Below the pieces are notes generated by a model. It was not told where the DNA came from. It searched no databases and saw only the letters and a program-made list of their open reading frames with translations. From a virus: a stretch of 64,000 bases of DNA. Position 1 is the first letter of the stretch; each line of letters begins with the position of its first letter. Positions 36,687 through 45,903 of the stretch are shown here, piece by piece. The stretch is taken from positions 62,001 through 126,000 of the IMG/VR virus record IMGVR_UViG_3300049740_003016; one strand, written 5' to 3'. The position numbers and the translations under genes were made by a program.

Positions 36687-39276
36687 AGAAACATACATAA
36701 AAGTAACAAGACATAATCCCGAAAAACCGGTTGTGGTTTATTCGGGTAGTATGATACAACAAAACCACGGGGAGTTGCCTTCTGGCCATGGTTATGTTTT
36801 ATGGGATTTGAAAAATAGAACACACCAACAATATGATGTACATAATGAATATGGTTATTATACGGTTACGGTTCGTGATGGAAAGTGTGTTAGTGATTTA
36901 TCTAAACTACCAAATAAAGCAAGATTGCGTGTCAAGGTGTACAATACAACCGCAACTGAGACAAAGGAGATTATTGCAGAAATACGAAAGCAAACTAGTA
37001 TAACGGATTTAAATGTTACACGATGTGATGCAATTTCCGAAGCAAAAAAATTTGATCGTGACAACAAATTTGATTTCGGTGACATATCTCTTGCACAGAT
37101 TCAAAATGATTTAATTGAAGATTATCTAACTCGTAATTTTGTGGTTGATGAAGAGCAAATAAAAACTGCTCTTGACATTAATAAAGAAGTAAATGAAAAG
37201 TTGGTAATTAAAGAGATACTTAAAAACTGTATTTGGAAACCAAAGAAGTTTGAGTTTGGAAATATGTTTAGTTACGGCGATGGAAATGTAATTGACTTTT
37301 CTAATATGAAAAGTGTTATGGGGTTGTTTGCTTCTAATGCAAGTGGTAAAAGTAGTGTAATGAGTGCATTGAGTTTTTGTTTATTTGATAAGTGTGACCG
37401 TGCGTTCAAGGCCTCACACGTATTGAATACACAAACGGATAATTTTTATTGTAAACTTAATTTTGAAATATCCAATATAAATTATTATATTGAAAGAACT
37501 GCATCCACAAAAAAGAATGGAGATGTTACCGTTGTTGTAGATTTTTGGAAACTAGACGAAGATGGTCAGACCATTTCATTAAACGGTGAACAAAGAGCAG
37601 GAACAAACGCACTTATTCGTGATCATGTAGGTTCTTATGATGACTTTGTATTAACTACTTTGAGTTTACAAAATAACAATGCGATTTTCATAGATAAAAG
37701 TCAGAGTGAAAGAAAAGACTTGCTTGCTCAATTTATGGGAATTGATATATTTGATCAATTGCACTCTACTGCATCTGAAGATATAAAAGAAATAAATGCA
37801 TTATTAAAAAGATTTAATCGTGAAAATTTTGATGAAACATTGGTAGAGGTAACAGAAAAACTAAGCAGTATATCAGAACAATATTCAGAGCAGGAAAGTA
37901 AAACTAATGTTGCACTACTAGAGCAAAAACGCATTAACAAAATTCTCTCAGATAAAAGTTCTAAATTTAAAAATTGTTCGTTTGATGAAGATAGTTCCGA
38001 CATAGATAATTTGGAATTTAATAAAAAGAACTTAGAAGATAGACTTGTGGTTGCAGAAGAACAAAGAGATGTAGAATCTGCACGAAAAAAAGAACTTGTA
38101 AATAAACGAGGAGACTTATCAAAAAGAATTTCTGAGTTATCTGATGTAGAAGAAAATTATGTAAAGGTTCTTAAAATAAGAGAAGAGGTTGTAATTGTTG
38201 ATAAAGACTTAGCAGTTTTGAGAACTTCGGTTAATGCAAAACTTGATAAATTAAAACATTATGATGATCACGAATATGATCCGAAATGTTCATATTGTGT
38301 AAACAACTCTAAAAACTTAATTGAAAGTGCAGAGCAAACCAAACAAGAACTTGACAAAGATAAAGCAGCCGCAGACGAACTTGTAAAACAAAAAGCAGTA
38401 TATACAGAACAATTAAGTGAATTTGAGAATGTAGAAGATGAATATGAAGAATTAAAAGATTTGAACAACACTTTCACACAAACTTCATTTGAAATCAACG
38501 AAGCAGATTCAAAAGTTCTTGCTTTATCTAGTATGATAGAGTCACTTGAAAAGGATATAGTAATTAATAACAAGAACATTGATTCATACCATGAGTGTAA
38601 AGACATAATTGAATTTAATAAAAAACTACAAGTCGAGGTAGATGCTCTTCAAGATAAGTTATTGTCTGTAAACAAAATAGCAAATGATGAAAGTGAAAAA
38701 CTTCAAACTCTTTTTGGTGAGGTAAAAATTGTTGAAAAAGAACACGAAGATATTCTTGCATCAATAGAAGAAGCAAAAAGCTACGAAAGAAAAAAACGAG
38801 GATATGAACTTTATCTTGATGCTGTAAAACGAGATGGTATATCATATGAACTTATTTCTAAAACTATTCCAAGTATTGAAAGTGAAGTAAATAATATACT
38901 TTCTCAAATCGTTGATTTCGGTATGAATCTCGAAATGGACGGAAAACATATTTACTCAAAGATTACTTACGAGGATCGTCATTGGCCATTAGAAATGTGC
39001 AGTGGCATGGAACGATTCATAAGCAGTATTGCTATGCGTGTAGCACTTATCAATGTAAGTAGTCTTCCTCGTTCTAATTTCCTTGTTATTGATGAAGGGT
39101 GGGGTTCATTAGACGGAGACAATATCAGCAGTGTATTTAATCTATTTACATATCTAAAAGGTCAGTTTGAGTTCATACTTGTTATAAGTCATTTGGATGT
39201 TATGAGAGATATGGTAGACGAAATTGTAGAAATTCAAAAAGAAGGTTCATTTAGTAAGATAAATTACGGAGCATAA
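36676..39276 (+). CDS. 46: gp47 C-terminal domain fused to gp46 (SbcC/Rad50-like ATPase)
   Basis: 866 residues; T4 gp46 is 560. Residues 1-~185 are the missing C-terminal part of gp47 (VYSGSMIQQNHGELPSGHGY, the family's SGS/QQN motif, to about residue 185). The Rad50-like ATPase begins after that, with Walker A FASNASGKSS (219-228), a long coiled coil (~340-780) interrupted by a zinc hook CSYC (C538, C541), an ABC signature-like SGMERF and Walker B FLVIDEGWGS (D806-E807). The complex is a DNA-end-processing motor. Fusion fixes a 1:1 ratio of cap domain and ATPase while leaving the nuclease half free. Confidence 0.88.
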   Translation: MEDKETYIKVTRHNPEKPVVVYSGSMIQQNHGELPSGHGYVLWDLKNRTHQQYDVHNEYGYYTVTVRDGKCVSDLSKLPNKARLRVKVYNTTATETKEIIAEIRKQTSITDLNVTRCDAISEAKKFDRDNKFDFGDISLAQIQNDLIEDYLTRNFVVDEEQIKTALDINKEVNEKLVIKEILKNCIWKPKKFEFGNMFSYGDGNVIDFSNMKSVMGLFASNASGKSSVMSALSFCLFDKCDRAFKASHVLNTQTDNFYCKLNFEISNINYYIERTASTKKNGDVTVVVDFWKLDEDGQTISLNGEQRAGTNALIRDHVGSYDDFVLTTLSLQNNNAIFIDKSQSERKDLLAQFMGIDIFDQLHSTASEDIKEINALLKRFNRENFDETLVEVTEKLSSISEQYSEQESKTNVALLEQKRINKILSDKSSKFKNCSFDEDSSDIDNLEFNKKNLEDRLVVAEEQRDVESARKKELVNKRGDLSKRISELSDVEENYVKVLKIREEVVIVDKDLAVLRTSVNAKLDKLKHYDDHEYDPKCSYCVNNSKNLIESAEQTKQELDKDKAAADELVKQKAVYTEQLSEFENVEDEYEELKDLNNTFTQTSFEINEADSKVLALSSMIESLEKDIVINNKNIDSYHECKDIIEFNKKLQVEVDALQDKLLSVNKIANDESEKLQTLFGEVKIVEKEHEDILASIEEAKSYERKKRGYELYLDAVKRDGISYELISKTIPSIESEVNNILSQIVDFGMNLEMDGKHIYSKITYEDRHWPLEMCSGMERFISSIAMRVALINVSSLPRSNFLVIDEGWGSLDGDNISSVFNLFTYLKGQFEFILVISHLDVMRDMVDEIVEIQKEGSFSKINYGA

Positions 39277-39290
39277 AACATATTTAGATA

Positions 39291-39299
39291 TATATTTAT
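39291..39299 (+). promoter_or_regulatory. TATATTTAT late-promoter-like element
   Basis: TATATTTAT 20 nt before the ATG at 39320. Another ATG follows directly at 39301 but meets a stop after ten codons. Confidence 0.45.
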
Positions 39300-39319
39300 T
39301 ATGTACCTAAAATGTATTT

Positions 39320-40363
39320 ATGGAAAATTCTGAAGAAAATCAAAAAGTCCAAGAAACCCTGATTAAAGCAGGATTGCGTAAAGGATACTTTACACTTGTA
39401 GAGGGTGTATATGACCCTGGCATTTTAAAAGCAGTATTTCTAGCAGGTGGTCCTGGTTCTGGTAAATCTGCTACTGTTGATACATTATTCAATTTTCCAC
39501 CGGATGCAAGAAACTTATCACCAAGTGGATTAAAGATTGTTAATAGTGATCCTGCATTTGAGATATTACTAAAAAAAGCAGGATACGATTTAAATCTTGC
39601 TAAAATGGACGACAAAACCTTTAGCAAAGTAACAAGCAATGATCCAAATAGTGTTCGTTCCCGTGCAAAGAAAATAATGCTTAAACAATTTGAGTTATTT
39701 AAAGATGGTCGTTTGGGTGTTATCGTTGATGGAACTGGTGATGATTATGCTAAAATATCAAAGCAAAAAAAAGAACTTGAAAAACTAGGATACGATTGTT
39801 ATATGGTGTTTGTAAACACAACATTAGATGTGGCACAACAAAGAAACGCAATGCGTAAAAGAAAACTTCCACGAAAAATAGTAAAAGATATTTGGACAGA
39901 TGTTCAAAAAAATCTTGGTAAGTTTCAAGGTTTGTTTAAAGCAAATTTTGTTATAGTAGATAATTCAGAAGATACTCGCAGTAAAACAAAACCTGGTAGA
40001 TTAGATTTAGTTCCACGACTTATGAAAGAAGTTGCAAGATTTATATCCAAACCAATTCGTAATCCACTTGGAAAAAAGTGGATTAAAATGATGATGGCAC
40101 ATGATAGGGTGAGTAAGAGTGGTGATAAAAGAAATCGTATGAACGAAGAACTGGATATGGTTTCAATGGGAGATGTAGTTCTACCTATGGATTTGGAAAG
40201 ACATTTATCTCGTTCTATATTTGTAATTAAAAAATTTAAATTAAACGAAAGACGGAATCTTGCAATTATATCAAGACTGGTTGAAAGTTTAGAGTTGGAT
40301 AGAAACCAACTTAATAAATACTTCCATCAAATTAGAACATTAAAGTTCAGAGGAGAAAAATGA
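39320..40363 (+). CDS. P-loop kinase (zeta-toxin / polynucleotide-kinase-like)
   Basis: 347 residues. Walker A GGPGSGKS at 43-50, an NSDP segment near 80, a VIVDGTGDDY strand (~135) and a lid-type basic helix RNAMRKRKLPRKIV follow the layout of AAA_33/zeta-like small-molecule or polynucleotide kinases. Members phosphorylate nucleic-acid 5' ends or nucleotide sugars. Substrate choice cannot be made from sequence. Three genes downstream lies a ligase-like protein, which favours a nucleic-acid end-repair role. The C-terminal ~120 residues (from about 225) are basic and unassigned. The stop overlaps the next start (ATGA). Confidence 0.72.
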   Translation: MENSEENQKVQETLIKAGLRKGYFTLVEGVYDPGILKAVFLAGGPGSGKSATVDTLFNFPPDARNLSPSGLKIVNSDPAFEILLKKAGYDLNLAKMDDKTFSKVTSNDPNSVRSRAKKIMLKQFELFKDGRLGVIVDGTGDDYAKISKQKKELEKLGYDCYMVFVNTTLDVAQQRNAMRKRKLPRKIVKDIWTDVQKNLGKFQGLFKANFVIVDNSEDTRSKTKPGRLDLVPRLMKEVARFISKPIRNPLGKKWIKMMMAHDRVSKSGDKRNRMNEELDMVSMGDVVLPMDLERHLSRSIFVIKKFKLNERRNLAIISRLVESLELDRNQLNKYFHQIRTLKFRGEK

Positions 40364-40713
40364 TGTTTGACAAAATACTTGATGAATTGATACTTGAAGA
40401 TAAGTTGGGTGAGACATGGAGACTTGAAATGGCTCCAAATCATGCACATTATAGTTTTTCTTCATCAAAAAGTGGAAATGAAAAGTGGGCAAAACAATTG
40501 GCAATGAAACTTTTAAAAAATGAAAAAGATGATTTTAAGTTCATTGGAATTTATAGTGAGGGTGAAACTGATCTTGGTCCAATCGTTGATGGATATATAT
40601 TTCATTGCACACCTGAGTACCTTGATAAAGCACCTCATTTGCATCGTGAGAAAAAAAAGGCCTGCAAACAACACATTAAAACAGGAAAAATTATTGAATA
40701 TTTTGAGGACTGA
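40360..40713 (+). CDS. Small protein of unknown function
   Basis: 117 residues; ATGATG start overlapping the kinase stop. It contains two His-rich spots (NHAHYSF and HLHREKK) and one segment, IYSEGETDLGPIVDGYIF. No family is recognised. It is tightly coupled between the kinase and the next unknown gene, so it probably belongs to the same functional unit. Confidence 0.5.
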   Translation: MMFDKILDELILEDKLGETWRLEMAPNHAHYSFSSSKSGNEKWAKQLAMKLLKNEKDDFKFIGIYSEGETDLGPIVDGYIFHCTPEYLDKAPHLHREKKKACKQHIKTGKIIEYFED

Positions 40714-40715
40714 TT

Positions 40716-41231
40716 ATGAGCATAAAAGAATACAAACGATACAAAGATGATCCGTTTTGGATGAAGTCAAAATATGATGGAGTTTCGGGTGAACAAAGAC
40801 TACCTGTACAACGAAGACTTCGCAAGGGTGGCATTAAGTTTAAGAAAGGTGATGAAATACTTTATTATCCAAAAGGAAAAGTGATTTTAGTCGGAAAAGA
40901 AGCAGAGCAAGCATACCGTGATTTTCAGGCAGCTGCACAGGATGAAGATTTTTATATGTCGATGTACGAGGGCAAAACTATGAATGAAATTAAAATAACA
41001 AGTAAAGAATATAAACAAGCAATTGATTTTATGTCGGATATGCATTCCAGTATATTAAAAGCAAAAGACAAAGTTATAGCATTTCTTAAAAGAAAAGGAT
41101 TTGATGAAATGGCAGATGAACTTTCTCCTATGTCTAAAATTGAATTTAAGAAGTTTGTTGAAAAACGAGTGTATGAGCAAAAAATTAGAAAACAAATTCG
41201 TACAATTCTTTCTGAAATATTAAAAAAGTGA
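40716..41231 (+). CDS. Basic helical protein of unknown function
   Basis: 171 residues. The N-terminal half is basic (RLPVQRRLRKGGIKFKKGD). The C-terminal half is a charged helix ending KIRKQIRTILSEILKK, similar in pattern to the N-terminal motif on several head-region proteins here. It starts 2 nt after the preceding stop with a GAGG site, and its stop overlaps the next GTG. The function is unknown; nucleic-acid binding is possible from charge. Confidence 0.5.
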   Translation: MSIKEYKRYKDDPFWMKSKYDGVSGEQRLPVQRRLRKGGIKFKKGDEILYYPKGKVILVGKEAEQAYRDFQAAAQDEDFYMSMYEGKTMNEIKITSKEYKQAIDFMSDMHSSILKAKDKVIAFLKRKGFDEMADELSPMSKIEFKKFVEKRVYEQKIRKQIRTILSEILKK

Positions 41232-43735
41232 AAACTGAACTAAGAGAATTGCTTACTCAAAATTTAACTGAGTATGTTGTGAAAGATGTATTGCAAGAAA
41301 ATTCAATACGAAAAGTTATTGGAATATATCCTGGTAGATTTCAACCAGCAGGAGTGCATCACTATAAAACATACAAATGGTTGGATGGTAAGTTTGATAA
41401 AGCATATGTAGCAACTAGTGACAAAACGGATGCCACAAAAAGTCCATTGAATTTCAAGGAAAAGAAAATGGTATGGACAAAGCATGGAGTCCGGAATGTT
41501 ACAAAAGTAAAAAATCCATATGTATGTGAAGAAATTTTAAAGAAGTATGATCCAAATACAACGGCAGTCGTTTATATTTTCGGAGAAAAAGATGCGGGTA
41601 GATTAAAAACAACCAAAGCAGATGGTTCTCCTGCGTATTATCAATCATATGAAAAAAATAAAAATGATTTGAAACCATACGGTGAACATGGATATTTTAT
41701 TGTAGCACCACACGTAAGCATTAAGGTTTTAGGAAAAGAAGTTAGTGGTACTCGTATTCGTGATTTATTAGGAAGTCCTGAACACGACAAAATGACAAAA
41801 ATTCAAGCATTTGAAGAATTGTTTGGTTGGTATGATGAAAAAATATTCAAGTACCTTACAAAGAAATTCAGCACATTGTTTGAAAATGAAGAGTTATTTG
41901 AAAGTTTTTTGCAGAACTATCCAAACTTTACAAAATCAATTTCAACTATATTGAATGAAGTAAGCACAATAGCCGCATCGGGTATTCTGTTGGTTGATGA
42001 CGGTCCGGGTTCTTTTTTCCCAAACAAAGTTTACGAAACTGAAAGTGCGGAAAGAGTTCAGCAACTTGGGTATGATCTTTTAGATTATGTAGTGGGTAAA
42101 AACGGAGTAGGTAGAAATGCAGATTATAGAATGTGGAAAGAATACGCAGGACCCGTACCGGCAGTATCTTTTTATCCTGCAGGTGTAACAGACGAAATAA
42201 CTGCAAATAATCAAATTTCAATAGAAAAATCAAAATCAGCACACGAACAATGGGTTGAGGTAATAGATTCTGTTGCTCAAACTTCTGGATATAAATTAGT
42301 AGACTTTATAGGTTCAGACGCATCTATACGAAAAGTAGATAGGTCCGGAGAAGAAAATGTAGACGGAAATACACTGGATGTTGATGTTGATGAAAAAGAA
42401 GATAAAATAGAAAAGGGTGTTGAAGGTCAAGTAATCAAAGAAAATCAACTTCTGACGGAAGGAGGTGCAGCGGGACATATGAGCCATCCGTTTGATGATC
42501 GTGATTTAACGTTTGGTGATTTAAAGGAAATGATTCGTAGATCACTCGCCGGAGAACTAAATGTTGAAAAAGAAGTTACTGAAAAACTTGATGGACAAAA
42601 TTTAATGTTTTCTTGGAAAGATGGTGAGTTAGTGGCTGCAAGAAATCAAGGTCATTTAAAAAATGCAGGAGCAGCCGCACCCAATGTAAAAGAATTTTCA
42701 AGTATATTTGCTGATCGTCCTGAGAATATACGTGATGCATTTGTAAGTGCAGTTGAAGATTTGGAAACTGCTATATCTGGTCTTACGGATGCTCAGAAGA
42801 ATAAAGTATTTCGTGAAGGTGAACGTTTTATGAATATAGAGGTAATGACACCTGCTACACAAAATGTTATTCCTCAAAATGCAGATATGTTGGTATTCCA
42901 CGGAACACAGGCATATGATTCCGCAGGAAAACCAGTTAGTGTAGATTCCGAAGGAAATGATATAACAGGTGAACTTAAAGATTCTGCAAGAATGCTTAAA
43001 GGTATGTTGAAACAAATAAATGCAGATGTTCAAAGTCGTTATTCATTGAATGCACCGATTGTGGTGGAACTTCCTAAAAGCAAAACATTTGGAGATTCTT
43101 ATGCAAAGTATTCTGCTAAAATAGATAAACTGAAAAATAAATTTAGATTAAAAGACAACGACAAAGTAATGAAGTATCATGATTCTTGGTGGAGAGATTT
43201 ACTGAACAAACAACAAACAAAAACTAAAGAGATATTTCCATCAAACGTATACGAAGCACTTATTGGTCGTTGGGCATATAATGATAAGTCTAACAAAATT
43301 ACTACAATTAAAAAAGACTTATCTGATCACCCAAAGTTACTTGCGTGGGTCACTAAGTTTGAAAAAGAAGATATTACAAAACAATTTGAAGAAAATATGT
43401 GGCCATTTCAATTCATCTTTTTGAAATTGGGTGCGGAAGTATTAAAGAATGTAAAAGGATTTGTTGCGGCCGGTGGAAGTGATGATATTGCAAAAGCACT
43501 AGATGTTCATGTTAAAACATTAGAATCAAAAAAGATTGGTTCTGTTGAATCACCTGATAAGTTTAAGAAAGACATGGAGAAGTTAAATAAAAATCTCAAT
43601 CGTCTTAATTCTATTGGTGGAAGCAACGCAATCGCACCAACAGAAGGTGTTGTATTTCAATATAAAGGTGGAACATATAAACTTACAGGTACATTTGCTC
43701 CTATAAATCAAATTATGGGTATAATGAGATTTTAA
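41228..43735 (+). CDS. Nucleotidyltransferase fused to RNA/DNA ligase-like domain
   Basis: GTG start overlapping the previous stop; 835 residues. Residues ~28-215 match NadM/NadR-type (HIGH-superfamily) nucleotidyltransferases: GRFQP (36-40) and the IS-x-TxIR-type motif VSGTRIR (172-178). The HxGH motif is altered (AGVHH), losing the first His. Residues ~420-835 show covalent-nucleotidyltransferase (ligase) motifs: motif I EKLDG with K453, and motifs IV/V EGVVFQYKGG (E806, K813). This could be a ligase with a nucleotide-metabolism or NAD-related domain. The middle (~245-400) is unassigned. Starts MKTELRELLTQ, a variant of the recurring N-terminal motif. Confidence 0.7.
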   Translation: MKTELRELLTQNLTEYVVKDVLQENSIRKVIGIYPGRFQPAGVHHYKTYKWLDGKFDKAYVATSDKTDATKSPLNFKEKKMVWTKHGVRNVTKVKNPYVCEEILKKYDPNTTAVVYIFGEKDAGRLKTTKADGSPAYYQSYEKNKNDLKPYGEHGYFIVAPHVSIKVLGKEVSGTRIRDLLGSPEHDKMTKIQAFEELFGWYDEKIFKYLTKKFSTLFENEELFESFLQNYPNFTKSISTILNEVSTIAASGILLVDDGPGSFFPNKVYETESAERVQQLGYDLLDYVVGKNGVGRNADYRMWKEYAGPVPAVSFYPAGVTDEITANNQISIEKSKSAHEQWVEVIDSVAQTSGYKLVDFIGSDASIRKVDRSGEENVDGNTLDVDVDEKEDKIEKGVEGQVIKENQLLTEGGAAGHMSHPFDDRDLTFGDLKEMIRRSLAGELNVEKEVTEKLDGQNLMFSWKDGELVAARNQGHLKNAGAAAPNVKEFSSIFADRPENIRDAFVSAVEDLETAISGLTDAQKNKVFREGERFMNIEVMTPATQNVIPQNADMLVFHGTQAYDSAGKPVSVDSEGNDITGELKDSARMLKGMLKQINADVQSRYSLNAPIVVELPKSKTFGDSYAKYSAKIDKLKNKFRLKDNDKVMKYHDSWWRDLLNKQQTKTKEIFPSNVYEALIGRWAYNDKSNKITTIKKDLSDHPKLLAWVTKFEKEDITKQFEENMWPFQFIFLKLGAEVLKNVKGFVAAGGSDDIAKALDVHVKTLESKKIGSVESPDKFKKDMEKLNKNLNRLNSIGGSNAIAPTEGVVFQYKGGTYKLTGTFAPINQIMGIMRF

Positions 43736-43737
43736 TC

Positions 43738-44775
43738 ATGGAAGAGAAAAAACTTTCAATTGCAGCCAGAAGAAAACTATCAAGAGCAGCCAAACGAACT
43801 GCTAAAAAACGTTTACTTAAAAAAAAGTTATTGGCAAAACGAATGAAAACACCTGAAAAGTTAAAAGCATCTGCACAAAAGGCTGCCAAGAATGTTCTTG
43901 TAAAAAAAATTACAGGAGGGAAGTCGTATTCAGATTTAAGTATTACTCAAAAACAGACAATTGATAATAAACTAAAACCAGCAATAATCGCAAAGGTCGC
44001 CAGAAAGATGTTACCAAAAATAAAAGCAAAAGAAAAAGAACGACTCAAACGAGTTAGAGCAAATACAAATACGGTGCAGGAAAATAAACACGGAGTTTTG
44101 ACTTTAAAAGTAAATGGATCACATCCAGAAGTATCTGCACATTATGAAGATGGGAAACTAAAACCATATATCTTTAAAACAAGAGAAGACGCAAAAAAAC
44201 ATTGTAAGAAAGTTGGAGGAAAACCATTTGAGTCATTTGAAACTGGTAGGTTCTATGTAGAGTTTACAAAAATAGACGGACCAATAAATGAAAAATCTGT
44301 GTCAAAATCTCAACAAAGATTATTTGGAATGGTTCACGCATATAACAAAGGTGAGTTAAAAAAGTCTGATGTGGATGGTGGTTTATATTCTAAGATTAAA
44401 AAAATAGCAAACGGAATGACAAAAAAGGATACAAAGAAAATGGCAAAAACTGATCACGATGATTTACCTGAAAAAGTTCCAACGAATGAAAGTAAAGAAA
44501 ACCAAGAAAATTTAAAAGATTTAAAAGCAATACTCGATGTTGCTAAAATGCTAAGTGATAAAAGTCCATATTTTAAAGGTCGTGGTAGCAAAAAAGAATA
44601 TATTAAAATGCTTGTTCACAAAATACAAAAGTTGTCCGAGTCAAAAAAGCAAAAGTTATTAACCAAGATGGACGCATATAAAAAAGTTCGTAAAACAACT
44701 ATGCCAAAAAGTATTCCTATGAAAAACAAAAAGGCATATGACAGAAAAGACTTTAAACGAGGTAAATATGATTAA
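43738..44775 (+). CDS. Basic protein with DUF3008-like segment
   Basis: 345 residues, strongly basic at the N-terminus (first ~110 residues nearly all Lys/Arg/Ala helix). Around residues 188-245 SVSKSQQRLFGMVHAYNKGEL ... KKMAKTDHDDLPEKV resembles DUF3008, a short domain of unknown function found in phages and bacteria. The C-terminal third is again basic. Charge suggests DNA or RNA binding. It begins 2 nt after the fused ligase-like gene, and its stop overlaps the next start by 8 bp. Confidence 0.6.
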   Translation: MEEKKLSIAARRKLSRAAKRTAKKRLLKKKLLAKRMKTPEKLKASAQKAAKNVLVKKITGGKSYSDLSITQKQTIDNKLKPAIIAKVARKMLPKIKAKEKERLKRVRANTNTVQENKHGVLTLKVNGSHPEVSAHYEDGKLKPYIFKTREDAKKHCKKVGGKPFESFETGRFYVEFTKIDGPINEKSVSKSQQRLFGMVHAYNKGELKKSDVDGGLYSKIKKIANGMTKKDTKKMAKTDHDDLPEKVPTNESKENQENLKDLKAILDVAKMLSDKSPYFKGRGSKKEYIKMLVHKIQKLSESKKQKLLTKMDAYKKVRKTTMPKSIPMKNKKAYDRKDFKRGKYD

Positions 44776-45169
44776 GTTAAATGGAAACATTTATCTAAAG
44801 GCAAACGAATTAGAAAAATATATAAACGAAGTTGCAAAACGATTTAAAACTTCGCACCGTGCAATATTACCCCAACAAATTACATATCTTGATAAAGAAT
44901 TTGTTGATAGTATAAAAGAAGAAGAGAAAAACTTGTGTTTATCTATTGTCTTTTTATATGGGTATGGAGAGGATCATGCTCCTTTAAAAAAAATAATACA
45001 AGGAATACACGACAGATTTAGAAAAGAAAATGAGTGTTGTGAAAAATTATACTTTATGCAATACGACTTAACAGATACTCAACGTAAGAAATATAGAACT
45101 CAATACGAGAACTTTTTAATAAATGTTTTTTTGAATGAGTGTATTAGAAAATTAGAAATACTATCATAG
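44768..45169 (+). CDS. Hypothetical protein (133 aa)
   Basis: ATG 44768 is chosen because an in-frame upstream ATG at 44738 lies in the preceding gene. 133 residues, mixed alpha/beta, with an RFKTSHRAILPQQITYLDKEF segment near residue 25. No family is recognised. It is last in the kinase-to-ligase operon and is followed by an independent promoter. Confidence 0.5.
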   Translation: MIKLNGNIYLKANELEKYINEVAKRFKTSHRAILPQQITYLDKEFVDSIKEEEKNLCLSIVFLYGYGEDHAPLKKIIQGIHDRFRKENECCEKLYFMQYDLTDTQRKKYRTQYENFLINVFLNECIRKLEILS

Positions 45170-45172
45170 TAT

Positions 45173-45201
45173 TTGACAAAAAATAAAAAATATGGAATAA
45201 T
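45173..45201 (+). promoter_or_regulatory. Strong sigma70-like promoter for Cys-motif gene
   Basis: TTGACA (45173-45178), 17 bp spacer, AATAAT (45196-45201). The ATG at 45210 begins 9 nt after the -10 and there is no room for a Shine-Dalgarno site. Confidence 0.65.
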
Positions 45202-45209
45202 AATAGGTT

Positions 45210-45836
45210 ATGGCAAAAATGGATAAAGATGACTTGAAGTATGTGATAAAAAGATCACGTAAATTGTTTAAAGGTGAAGAACTTCCCAAAGTACATGGAT
45301 ACGAGGGAGAGGTTGAGGAACTTGTAATCCGACAACCAGGTGAAGTTTGGACAGATAAAGCTGGAAAAGAATGGAAACAAGTTGGTTCTAATTCAAAGGT
45401 TAGAACAGAAACTTTAATGGATAAGGTCCGAAAGTCTTTAAGAGAAGCACCGAATTGTCCTAAGAAAATGTGTACGGTTGATCCAACTAAAAACCTAGAC
45501 AAAAGAATGCTTGCTATGAAAGGTATGTGTTTTGATTGTGTTCAAGAATACGAACAAAAACTAAAGGATGAAGGTAAGTACGAAGCATATGAAAAAAAGA
45601 CTATGCTTGAAAATGAACTTAGTTTTCTGTTAGACACCAAAACAAAATTGGTGGAATCAAAAGAGCATATTACAAACGATCCCGAGTTTTTAAATGAAGA
45701 TGGTTCACTTGAGCAGTGGAATCTTCCAAATAAACAGCAAGTTATGGGTGATTTGGAAAAAGATTTAGAAGAACTTGAAAATCGTTTAAAAGAAGTTGAA
45801 GAGAATTTAGAAGAATATGTGGATATGACTTTTTAA
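45210..45836 (+). CDS. Putative zinc-binding protein with C-terminal coiled coil
   Basis: 208 residues. Four cysteines are arranged C83-x4-C88 ... C107-x2-C110, a plausible zinc knuckle. A C-terminal charged coiled coil spans ~115-205. A segment near 47-57 (WTDKAGKEWKQ) is conserved-looking but unassigned. It forms a single-gene unit, with a sigma70-type promoter and near-zero leader in front and a perfect terminator behind. It sits just before the terminase gene. A small terminase or regulatory protein is conceivable, but no motif proves it. Confidence 0.6.
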   Translation: MAKMDKDDLKYVIKRSRKLFKGEELPKVHGYEGEVEELVIRQPGEVWTDKAGKEWKQVGSNSKVRTETLMDKVRKSLREAPNCPKKMCTVDPTKNLDKRMLAMKGMCFDCVQEYEQKLKDEGKYEAYEKKTMLENELSFLLDTKTKLVESKEHITNDPEFLNEDGSLEQWNLPNKQQVMGDLEKDLEELENRLKEVEENLEEYVDMTF

Positions 45837-45866
45837 AAGTTTCAAGGTATCCTTGAAACTTTTTTA
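45835..45866 (+). terminator. Rho-independent terminator before terminase gene
   Basis: Perfect 13 bp stem AAAAGTTTCAAGG (45835-45847) / 45851-45863, TAT loop, T run. It starts inside or just after the stop of the preceding gene. Confidence 0.9.
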
Positions 45867-45889
45867 TATTATAGAAAATTAAATACATA

Positions 45890-45898
45890 TATATTTAT
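45890..45898 (+). promoter_or_regulatory. TATATTTAT late-promoter-like element before terminase
   Basis: TATATTTAT ends 5 nt before the ATG at 45904. It lies alone between a terminator and a late gene, so it must serve the terminase. There is no Shine-Dalgarno site. Confidence 0.6.
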
Positions 45899-45903
45899 TC
45901 TTA

